Shown here in pieces: positions 47,240-54,935 of a stretch of 64,000 bases of DNA. The notes under the pieces were generated by a model. That model ran no database searches. It saw only the letters and a list, made by a program, of their open reading frames with translations, and was not told where the DNA came from. The DNA is from Roseovarius sp. GTDB lineage: Bacteria > Pseudomonadota > Alphaproteobacteria > Rhodobacterales > Rhodobacteraceae. The DNA lies in NCBI GenBank assembly GCA_029212365.1, contig JARGOC010000009.1, positions 1 to 64,000 of the forward strand. The letters are read 5' to 3'. The position numbers and the translations under genes are program-made. Position 1 is the stretch's first letter, and the number at the start of each line of letters is the position of its first letter.

Positions 47240-49988
47240 ACCCGCCCCCCCGACCTCTGTGTCCTTCACCCTGAACGGGGCCGGTGCAATGGCACATCCC
47301 CAAGTCGGCGAGCGCCTGTCGCAGACCCTGCGCGAAGGCATGGCGCAGCGCGATGTCAAGATCGGCTGCAACGCCGGAGACTGCGGCGCCTGCACTGTCC
47401 TGGTGGATGGAGCGCCGGTTTGCGCCTGCCTGATGGCCACGCAGCAGGCCTCGGGGCGCACGGTAGAAACCCTTGCCGGGCTGGTGACCCAAGACCCCAT
47501 CGCCCAGCGCCTGAGCGACAGCTTTCAGGCCCATGCTGCCGCCCAGTGCGGTATCTGCACACCGGGCATGATGGTCACATCCGTGGGGCTGCTGCGCGAA
47601 CATCCTCAGCCCTCAAAGTTGCAGATCGAAGAGGCCCTGGGGGGTGTGTTGTGCCGCTGCACCGGGTATCGCAAGATCATTGACGCGGTTCACGCCGCTG
47701 GGCTTGGCCAGACAACGGAGACCCCAACCACAAGCGCCGTCGGAGACCCCATCCCAAAACTGGACGGGCTGGTTAAGACCACCGGCCGGGATATATTTTC
47801 GGATGACATTGCACCACCCGATGCGTTGGTGCTGCGCGTGGTGCGCTCACCCTATCCACGCGCTTCGTTTCAGCTGGGGGATATTGTGGGCTTCGTGGCC
47901 AAAACTCGGGGCCTTGAGGCCGTGATCAGTGCAAGCGATATTCCCGGCCTCAACGCATTTGGGGTAATCCCCGGCTTTATTGATCAGCCTGTGTTTGCCG
48001 AGGAAGAAGCGCGATTCCGGGGCGAGGCCGTCGCTGGCGTCATTGGCACGGCCGAGGCCATGCGCGCGTTTGATATGGGCACCTTCCCCATCGACTGGCA
48101 GGAATTGCCCGGCGCGCAATCCGTGGCGGACGCACTGCACGAAGACGCCGCACTGCTGCATGACACCCGCAAGGGCAACATCATGTGTGGTGGCTTTGTG
48201 CAATGCGGCGAAGCGGATGCCGCGCTGGAGCGCGCCGATGTTACCGCCACGGGCCAGTTCACAACTGGTTTTGTTGAACACGCCTATATTGAACCCGAAG
48301 CGGCCTATGCCGTGCCCGAAAACGGTGGCATTACCATCCACACCGGCACTCAGGCCCCGATCATGAACCGCGACTCCATGGCGTTGATCCTTGGATGGGA
48401 TGAGGCGCGTATTCGCATTGCCCCCACAGCGGTGGGAGGCGGGTTTGGCTCAAAACTGGATATATCAGTACAGCCACTGGTGGCCTTGGCCGCCATCAAG
48501 GTGGGCAAACCGGTGCGCCTTACCTACAGCCGATCAGAATCGATGCAATCGACCACCAAACGGCACCCGGCGGATATCACTCTGACAGTTGGTGCCACGC
48601 GTGATGGTCGCCTGTCAGGGTTTCAGTTTCTGGGGCATTTCAACACTGGTGCCTATGCCTCGTGGGGGCCGACTGTGGCCAACCGTGTGCCGGTGCACGC
48701 CTCGGGCCCCTATCAGATTTCCGATTACCGGGCCGAAAGTGTTGCAGTGCATACCAACAACCCACCCGCCGGGGCCTTTCGCGGATTTGGCGTGCCGCAA
48801 TCCGCCATTGCCCAAGAGGTGCTGTTTGATGAACTGGCCGACGCGCTGAACATGGATGCGCTGGAATTTCGCATCCTCAACGCGCTGGAGGCAGGCACGC
48901 CCACAGTTTGTGGTCAGGTCTTTGATCAGGGCGTTGGGATAAAGGCATGCCTTGAGGCTCTGCGGACCAGTTGGACCTCCGAGCGCGCCGCGGCAGAGGC
49001 TTTCAACAACGCCCGCTCCACTGAGGGGTCCGCCCTGCGCCGTGGCGTTGGTGTGGCTGGGGGCTGGTATGGATGTGGAAATACCTCACTGCCCAACCCA
49101 TCAACCATCAAGGCGGGACTGCGCCCGGATGGCCAGGTTGTGCTGCACCAGGGGGCAATGGACATTGGCCAAGGGGCCAACACTGTGATCTCTCAGATAT
49201 TTGCACAGGCTTTGGGCATATCGGTGCATGATCTTGTCCTGTTGGGGCCTGATACGGCTATCACACCTGATGGTGGCAAAACGTCTGCCTCGCGTCAGAC
49301 ATTTGTATCCGGCAATGCGGCCAAACTATCGGGTCAGTCCATGCGGGCGCAAATCCTGCAGATGGTCAATGCATCTGAGGACGCGATATTGGCGTTTTCG
49401 GATGGGCAGATCTCAGTCAGCGACGCAGGTCAAACCCACCGGATTGACCTTGGCAAGCTCAGCACCACTGCAGACGGCTATGTTCTGACCTCATGCGAGA
49501 CATATGACCCGCCAACCAAACCGCTGGACGCCAATGGCCAAGGCATCCCCTATGCGCAATTCGGGTATGCCGCACATCTGGTGGTGGTTGAGGTGGATAC
49601 AGTACTTGGCACAGTGAACGTGCAGAACTTTGTGGCGGCACATGATGTGGGTCAGGCCATCAACCCCTTGTTGGTAGAAGCTCAGGTGCAGGGTGGCATC
49701 GCACAGGGATTGGGCATGGCCCTGATGGAAGAGTACATTCCAGGGCGCACCGAAAACCTGCACGATTATCTGATCCCCACCACGGGCGACATCCCCCCGA
49801 TTGAAACGATCATCATCCAAGACCCCGATGCCCATGGGCCTCATGGGGCCAAGGGGCTGGGTGAGCATGTGTTGATCCCGACAAGCCCCGCCATTCTGAA
49901 CGCCATTCATCATGCTTGTGGGGCGCGCATCCGGCAAGTGCCCGCCACTCCCTCGGTGGTTATGGCTGCCCTCAAAGGTGCCCCATGA
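47232..49988 (+). CDS. molybdenum hydroxylase, fused 2Fe-2S and molybdopterin subunit
   Basis: A 918-residue xanthine-oxidase-family protein. Residues 1-165 hold two 2Fe-2S domains: C46, C51, C54 and C64 (CNAGDCGACTVLVDG) and the helical domain with CGICTPGMM and CRCTGY. The rest is the Mo-cofactor region with VGGGFGSKLD, GAFRGFGVPQSA and the catalytic Glu in GAKGLGEH near the C terminus. The fusion resembles the Mop aldehyde oxidoreductase layout, but a separate FAD gene lies just upstream. With the downstream 6-hydroxynicotinate reductase, the likely reaction is hydroxylation of nicotinate at C6. Purines or other N-heterocycles are alternatives. Confidence 0.88.
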   Translation: MNKPAPPTSVSFTLNGAGAMAHPQVGERLSQTLREGMAQRDVKIGCNAGDCGACTVLVDGAPVCACLMATQQASGRTVETLAGLVTQDPIAQRLSDSFQAHAAAQCGICTPGMMVTSVGLLREHPQPSKLQIEEALGGVLCRCTGYRKIIDAVHAAGLGQTTETPTTSAVGDPIPKLDGLVKTTGRDIFSDDIAPPDALVLRVVRSPYPRASFQLGDIVGFVAKTRGLEAVISASDIPGLNAFGVIPGFIDQPVFAEEEARFRGEAVAGVIGTAEAMRAFDMGTFPIDWQELPGAQSVADALHEDAALLHDTRKGNIMCGGFVQCGEADAALERADVTATGQFTTGFVEHAYIEPEAAYAVPENGGITIHTGTQAPIMNRDSMALILGWDEARIRIAPTAVGGGFGSKLDISVQPLVALAAIKVGKPVRLTYSRSESMQSTTKRHPADITLTVGATRDGRLSGFQFLGHFNTGAYASWGPTVANRVPVHASGPYQISDYRAESVAVHTNNPPAGAFRGFGVPQSAIAQEVLFDELADALNMDALEFRILNALEAGTPTVCGQVFDQGVGIKACLEALRTSWTSERAAAEAFNNARSTEGSALRRGVGVAGGWYGCGNTSLPNPSTIKAGLRPDGQVVLHQGAMDIGQGANTVISQIFAQALGISVHDLVLLGPDTAITPDGGKTSASRQTFVSGNAAKLSGQSMRAQILQMVNASEDAILAFSDGQISVSDAGQTHRIDLGKLSTTADGYVLTSCETYDPPTKPLDANGQGIPYAQFGYAAHLVVVEVDTVLGTVNVQNFVAAHDVGQAINPLLVEAQVQGGIAQGLGMALMEEYIPGRTENLHDYLIPTTGDIPPIETIIIQDPDAHGPHGAKGLGEHVLIPTSPAILNAIHHACGARIRQVPATPSVVMAALKGAP

Positions 49989-51469
49989 GCGACCGCGTGA
50001 TCCCCGAGAAGATACGCTGCGATGCCTGCCCGGTGATGTGCTTTATTGCCGATGGCAAAATCGGGGCCTGTGACCGCTATGCCAATCACGGTGGCGATTT
50101 GCTGCGGTTGGATCCGTTGACCATCATCGACAATGCCGCCGACAAAGGCCTCAAGGCGGTGCCATTTCTGCAAGGCACTGACGGCACCGATTGGGACGGT
50201 GATCTGCTGCGCGCCGATACACCGTTTGTCACAGCCATCGGGGCCGGCACCACCTATCCTGATTACAAACCAGCGCCCTTTATTGTGTCTCAGGATGTTG
50301 AAGGCGTCGATATGGTTACCGTCGTCACCGAGGGCATATTTTCCTACTGCGGGGTAAAGATCAAAATCGACACCGACCGCCACATCGGCCATGAACGCGC
50401 TGTCGTTCGGGTTGATGGCGAGGCGGTGGGCCATGTCATGACCTCGGAATATGGCTCTAAGATGTTATCGCTGGGCGGGGTTGAACACCTCACTGGCGGG
50501 TCCAAGAAAGAAGGCCGGGTGACCTGTGATACCTTGCTGAAACTGTGCAACTGCGACGCGGTTGAACTGCAGATCGACGATGGAGCCCGCGTGATTGTGC
50601 AGGCCGGCCAGGCCCCGGTCATCGACGGCACGCCAGAACAACTGATGCGCGTGGGCTGTGGATCGGCCACTATCGGCATGTTTGCCGCACAATGGGTTGG
50701 CCATGTGGACGAGGTGATCGTGGTGGACGATCATATCACCGGGCAACTGTCCGAACATCAGGCCGGTCAGCAATTGGATGTCCCACCCACCGGCATCAAG
50801 ATCATGGGCCGGCGCTCCACTCCGGGGCGGTATTTTCAGGTGGCCGAGCCCGGCACGGGTTGGGGCGGGACGAACATCGAAGACCCACTGGCAATCCTCA
50901 AACCCTCGGACGCCAAGACGGCCTGGCCAGGATTGCGATTGTTGATGGTGTCCACCACCGGCGAACAGGCCGCATATTACGAATTGGACGGCGATTTGAC
51001 GCCAGTATCCAAACCAATGCCAGCGCCGCTGCAAGCCTCAGCAGATCGAATTGCCGAAAACTGCGAACCGTCGATTTGCTCGGTGCTGTTTATGGGCGGG
51101 GCTGGTGGATCACTGCGGGCGGGCGTCACCGAAAATCCGGTGCGCCTGACCCATTCGGTCAAAGACAGCCTGACGTTGGTGTCCGTTGGCGGGGCCGAGG
51201 CCTATGTCTGGCCCGGCGGTGGCATCACCATCATGGCGGATGTTCTGAACATGCCCAGCAATGCGTTTGGCTATGTGCCCACGCCGGCCCTTGTGGCCCC
51301 GATTGAATTCACCATGCGCCTGTCAGATTACGCCGCGCTTGGCGGGCATATGGACGAGGTCCAGCCGATCGAAGACGTGGACCGCCCTGATGTGCGCAAG
51401 GTTGGTCAGATAGACCCCAAAAGCGCCCCATCAGACCGGCGCAATTTCAGATGGAAAGACAAGTCATGA
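49985..51469 (+). CDS. 6-hydroxynicotinate reductase homologue
   Basis: A 494-residue protein of the 6-hydroxynicotinate reductase (Hnr) family known from Eubacterium barkeri, where it reduces the pyridone ring of 6-oxonicotinate to the 1,4,5,6-tetrahydro form with ferredoxin as donor. Four N-terminal cysteines, C12, C15, C19 and C29 (CDACPVMC and GAC), fit a 4Fe-4S cluster. Further on are TEGIFSYCGVKIKIDTD and a glycine-rich FMGGAGGSLRAGV segment. It overlaps both neighbours by 4 bp. The family call is from memory of the sequence and agrees with the enamidase and hydroxylase nearby. The electron donor in this organism is unknown. Confidence 0.82.
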   Translation: MSDRVIPEKIRCDACPVMCFIADGKIGACDRYANHGGDLLRLDPLTIIDNAADKGLKAVPFLQGTDGTDWDGDLLRADTPFVTAIGAGTTYPDYKPAPFIVSQDVEGVDMVTVVTEGIFSYCGVKIKIDTDRHIGHERAVVRVDGEAVGHVMTSEYGSKMLSLGGVEHLTGGSKKEGRVTCDTLLKLCNCDAVELQIDDGARVIVQAGQAPVIDGTPEQLMRVGCGSATIGMFAAQWVGHVDEVIVVDDHITGQLSEHQAGQQLDVPPTGIKIMGRRSTPGRYFQVAEPGTGWGGTNIEDPLAILKPSDAKTAWPGLRLLMVSTTGEQAAYYELDGDLTPVSKPMPAPLQASADRIAENCEPSICSVLFMGGAGGSLRAGVTENPVRLTHSVKDSLTLVSVGGAEAYVWPGGGITIMADVLNMPSNAFGYVPTPALVAPIEFTMRLSDYAALGGHMDEVQPIEDVDRPDVRKVGQIDPKSAPSDRRNFRWKDKS

Positions 51470-52347
51470 GCGCCCCGCAAGCGGCTTTGCTAAAGGATGG
51501 CGCGCGTCTGCATTTGCAACATGGACCGATTGATCTGATCATTGGCGCGGATGCCGCCTGCGCAAGCGACCGGGTGGTGGCTTTTGATGCGGCACGCACG
51601 CGGTTTGAGACTGTTCTGACTGAACTCACCAGCGAGCTGCCATTGCTGCGCACATGCATCACAAAGGCCACAAGCGCGCCCGCTGGGGTGATTGCCCGGC
51701 GCATGTATGACGCCGTGCGCGCGCATATGAGCCGCAGCTTTGTCACCCCGATGGCCGCCGTAGCCGGGGCCGTCGCAGATGAAGTGCTGCACAGCATGAC
51801 CCAAGCCGCCCCACTGACCCGCGCCTATGTGAACAACGGCGGCGACATCGCGTTGCACCTAAGCGAAGGGCAGCAGTTCACCGCAGCCATCGCGGGTTTG
51901 ACGGGCGCGGCCTTGGGCCAAGTGCGGATACCGGCAGCTGCGGGTATCTGCGGCATCGCCACCAGCGGACAAGGCGGGCGAAGCCTATCGCTTGGCATCG
52001 CTGATAGTGTGACCATCCTGGGCGCGTCTGCGGCCAGTGCAGATGCCGCCGCGACACTCATTGCCAATGCTGTGGACCTGCCACATCATCCCAATGTCCA
52101 ACGCCTGCCAGCCAATCACCTGCATCCTGACAGTGATCTGGGGGATCGTGCCATCGTCACACATGTTGGCAGCCTGTCACAGGATGAGATAGCTCTTGCC
52201 CTCGACCGGGGGCTTTCGATGGCCTACGCCATGAAAGAAGAAAACCACATTCACGGGGCCTACCTGCACCTGCGGGGCAACAACCGTCTGGTTGGGCGCA
52301 TTCCAATGCAAAGCCCCAAAACAGATCAAGAGGTGGCCTATGGGTGA
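51466..52347 (+). CDS. UPF0280 family protein, ApbE-like
   Basis: A 293-residue soluble protein started at the ATG overlapping the reductase stop. Motifs include AAVAGAVADEVLHSM near residue 105, YVNNGGDIALHL near 125 and GIATSGQGGRSLSLGIADSVTILG near 170, characteristic of the UPF0280 family, distantly related to ApbE FAD:protein FMN transferases. ApbE proteins attach FMN to Thr or Ser. A role in maturing the reductase or another flavoprotein of the locus is possible, but I found no clear ApbE target motif in the neighbours. Its place inside a coupled operon argues it is needed for the pathway. Confidence 0.82.
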   Translation: MSAPQAALLKDGARLHLQHGPIDLIIGADAACASDRVVAFDAARTRFETVLTELTSELPLLRTCITKATSAPAGVIARRMYDAVRAHMSRSFVTPMAAVAGAVADEVLHSMTQAAPLTRAYVNNGGDIALHLSEGQQFTAAIAGLTGAALGQVRIPAAAGICGIATSGQGGRSLSLGIADSVTILGASAASADAAATLIANAVDLPHHPNVQRLPANHLHPDSDLGDRAIVTHVGSLSQDEIALALDRGLSMAYAMKEENHIHGAYLHLRGNNRLVGRIPMQSPKTDQEVAYG

Positions 52348-52921
52348 ATTAATCCTGCGCAAAATTTCGGTGGTGGTCGAAGAAATCCACCACGAAGGAG
52401 GCCCTATCGCAGATGTGCCCCTGCAACGTGCTGCCGCTGTGGCTGTGGTGAAGAACCCGTTTGCCGGGCGCTACGTCGAAGACATCCAGTGGTTCATGGA
52501 TGATCTGCGCCCGCTTGGCCTTGATATGGCCAGGCGGCTGGTGACGGCCTTGGGCGGTGCTGATCGCATCCAAGGCTATGGCAAAGGGGCACTTATCGGC
52601 GCTGAAGGCGAGCTGGAACATGGCGCGCTTTGGCACAGCCCCGGTGGCTATGCCATGCGCGAGGTGATCGGCGGCACCAAGGCCATTGTGCCCTCCACCA
52701 AGAAGGTAGGCGGTGTGGGCGCGCGGCTGGATGTGCCCATCACCCATATCAACGCGGCCTATGTGCGCAGCCATTTCGATGCCATGGAGGTGGGCCTGAA
52801 CGATGCCCCCGCCGGTGACGAAATGCTGCTGGCATTGGTCATGACAACGGGCCCTCGTATCCATTCCCGGTCGGGTGGATTAGAGGCCTGGGACATCACA
52901 GGAGAGGACGGATTAAGATGA
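52340..52921 (+). CDS. DUF1185 (amino acid synthesis) family protein, copy 1
   Basis: A 193-residue protein that starts with the ATG at 52340, overlapping the UPF0280 stop by 8 bp. It shares with copy 2 the motifs NPFxGxYxED, YGKgA, GExEHGALWHSP or similar, KKVGGVG, DVPxxHxxAAYVRSHFD, LNDAP, and a C-terminal GEDGLR. No enzymatic function is established for this family. Conserved His, Glu and Asp residues suggest an enzyme. It could act on the ring-opened product (2-formylglutarate) or support an earlier step. Confidence 0.82.
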   Translation: MGELILRKISVVVEEIHHEGGPIADVPLQRAAAVAVVKNPFAGRYVEDIQWFMDDLRPLGLDMARRLVTALGGADRIQGYGKGALIGAEGELEHGALWHSPGGYAMREVIGGTKAIVPSTKKVGGVGARLDVPITHINAAYVRSHFDAMEVGLNDAPAGDEMLLALVMTTGPRIHSRSGGLEAWDITGEDGLR

Positions 52922-53502
52922 GCGTGACCATTCGTAAGACAGCCACCTGGGTTGAGGAAACTCATCTGGAAATGGGCAAACCCATTTCGCCTCCAACACG
53001 CAAAGCCGTGGCGGTGGCGGTGATCTCAAATCCATTTAGCGGGGTATATCAGGAAGACCTGACAGAACTGATGGAAACCGGCGCCATGTTAGGCGGGCTG
53101 TTGGGGGATAAATGCGTCGCCGCTCTGGGCATCAGCCCGGCCGAAGCAGAAAGCTATGGCAAAGCCGCGATGGTTGGCGAAAACGGTGAGCTGGAACATG
53201 CCGCGGCCCTGTTGCATCCATCATTGGGCGCGCCTTTGCGCAAAGCGGTCGAAAAGGGCGCGGCGCTTGTGCCATCGTCCAAGAAGATGGGCGGGCCTGG
53301 TCAGGTGCTGGATGTCCCTCTGGGCCACAAGGATGCCGCCTATGTGCGATCACATTTCGATGGGATCGAAGTGCGCCTGAACGACGCGCCACGAGCAAAT
53401 GAAATCCTGGTGGCCGTGGCTGTGACAGATAGCGGCAGGCCTTTGCCTCGTGTGGGTGGGTTGGCCCATGAAGACGCCGAAGGAAAAGACGGGTTGCGCT
53501 AA
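52918..53502 (+). CDS. DUF1185 (amino acid synthesis) family protein, copy 2
   Basis: A 194-residue paralogue of the preceding gene, joined to it by ATGA. Conserved segments are NPFSGVYQEDLTELME, ESYGKAAMVGENGELEHAAA, SSKKMGGPG, LDVPLGHKDAAYVRSHFDG and GKDGLR at the end. The two copies differ most in the middle (residues 55-80) and the N terminus, consistent with a heteromeric pair rather than redundant copies. It closes the six-gene operon. No hairpin with a T tract is clear downstream. Confidence 0.82.
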   Translation: MSVTIRKTATWVEETHLEMGKPISPPTRKAVAVAVISNPFSGVYQEDLTELMETGAMLGGLLGDKCVAALGISPAEAESYGKAAMVGENGELEHAAALLHPSLGAPLRKAVEKGAALVPSSKKMGGPGQVLDVPLGHKDAAYVRSHFDGIEVRLNDAPRANEILVAVAVTDSGRPLPRVGGLAHEDAEGKDGLR

Positions 53503-53634
53503 GGCGTTTCACCTCAAACTTGGATAAGAGGTTTTGCCCGAAGCACCCGCAACGGTCATAGGGTGTGCAACACCTCGCCGTTTGCCCCGACAAGCCTTAA
53601 AGGGGCATCAAACAAGCCTGTCCAAAAACGAGTA

Positions 53635-54657
53635 TCAGAGAGTTTTTGCTTCGGCGAATGAAACCAGTCGGCGGGTCTTTGGATCCCACAGGTTCATCCA
53701 CAATCCAGCCAGGCTTTCGCGCATGCTCACCCGGTTGATCGCCGCCAGTTCAGGGTGGTCACGCAGCACTTCGGGCAACCGATAAAACGGGATACGGGCA
53801 TAAAGGTGATGCACATGATGCAGGGTTATGTTGGCCGTGAACCACTGTAGCCAAGCGGGCATGATGATCTGGCTGCTGCCGTGCAGGGCGGCTTCGTGTA
53901 CTTGCCAATCATCTGCACCATCAAAATGCGCGCCATCAAACTGGTGGTGCATATAGAACGTCCAGACACCGGCAAACGCGCCGAACAATGTACTGGGAAA
54001 GAAAATCAGCAATATCGGCTCCCAGCCGCCAAAATAGTAAATCGTGCCAAGAAATGCGATAATGCCCAGATTGGTGGTCATCGCACTGATCCAGTAGCGC
54101 GCCCCGGCCCCCATCATGCCAAGCGGAATGCGGTATTGCAGAAAAAACAGCAGGAACGGGGCCAGCAAGAACAAGAACACCGGGCTGCGATACAGCCGAT
54201 AGCTGAGCCGCCCCCAAAACCCGCGCGCGCGGTATTGATCAATGGTCAGAGTTACGATCTCGCCCAGATCACGGGTATCGAGGTTGCCGGAACTGCGGTG
54301 ATGCCGGTCGTGTGCCTCGCGCCAGACGGCATAGGGTGTGATCGTGACAACCCCCAGCAAACCACCCACGATGTTACAAGTCCGCCGATTGGCAAAGAGC
54401 GAGCCATGCCCACAATCATGTTGCAGACAAAACGTGCGCATCAGGAAAAAGCCGATCAACACATCAATCGCCAATGTATTGATCCAAGGACCACTGAGCG
54501 ACATCCAGGCCAAAGACCACAACGCCACCAATGGACCGAGCGTGATGACCAACGCCCAAATTGTGCGTGGCAGCTGCGGTTGGCGATATTGCGACAGGAC
54601 GGGCAACCAGTCACGGGCGGCGCGTGGGGCTTCGGGGTGTTTTGATAGATCGGTCAC
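53635..54657 (-). CDS. membrane fatty acid desaturase
   Basis: A 340-residue membrane di-iron enzyme. The three histidine boxes are HDCGHGS near residue 80, HDRHHRSSG near 116 and HHVHHLY near 275, the pattern of acyl-lipid/acyl-CoA desaturases. About four to six membrane segments separate them. It converges with the DUF1185 operon with a 130-bp gap, so it is not part of that transcript. The position of the double bond formed and the substrate lipid cannot be told. Confidence 0.88.
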   Translation of the reverse strand: MTDLSKHPEAPRAARDWLPVLSQYRQPQLPRTIWALVITLGPLVALWSLAWMSLSGPWINTLAIDVLIGFFLMRTFCLQHDCGHGSLFANRRTCNIVGGLLGVVTITPYAVWREAHDRHHRSSGNLDTRDLGEIVTLTIDQYRARGFWGRLSYRLYRSPVFLFLLAPFLLFFLQYRIPLGMMGAGARYWISAMTTNLGIIAFLGTIYYFGGWEPILLIFFPSTLFGAFAGVWTFYMHHQFDGAHFDGADDWQVHEAALHGSSQIIMPAWLQWFTANITLHHVHHLYARIPFYRLPEVLRDHPELAAINRVSMRESLAGLWMNLWDPKTRRLVSFAEAKTL

Positions 54658-54935
54658 CTGATACTCCTGTTGACGACCCCTCTTAATCGGGCATGGCGAG
54701 CAGACGCAAGGTCAAGCTGGCCTGCCGGGGCGCTATTCGTCACTTTCACGCGGATATTTGACCACTCCTCAAGTTAAAACGCCGTTCACTCATGCTCTTT
54801 GGGAAAAGAGCCCAACACTTTGGGACGGCGTTTTGGTCAAACTCGCGCCGGGTTTCGCCGTGTTGGGGCCGGGGCGTCCGTGTCTATGCTGTTCAGCAAA
54901 CCCACAGGCATCCATCCGCGGAATCACTCAATGCG
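54658..54935. other. intergenic region between the IorB-like gene and the desaturase
   Basis: It holds the desaturase promoter and the 3' side of the IorB gene. Longer plus-strand frames that start here run antisense through the IorB gene and are rejected. No hairpin or repeat stands out. Confidence 0.35.

Noticed and set aside
24590..53560. Similar 14-16 bp strings GAGGTTTTGCCCGA at about 24600 and 53530, first thought to be a dispersed repeat
   Set aside because: The flanks do not match, and a match of this length is expected by chance in a window this size.
53881..54645. Long plus-strand frames antisense to the desaturase and to the IorB-like gene (such as 54792-56063)
   Set aside because: High-GC codon bias opens antisense frames. 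The minus-strand products show full family motifs, the plus-strand ones none.
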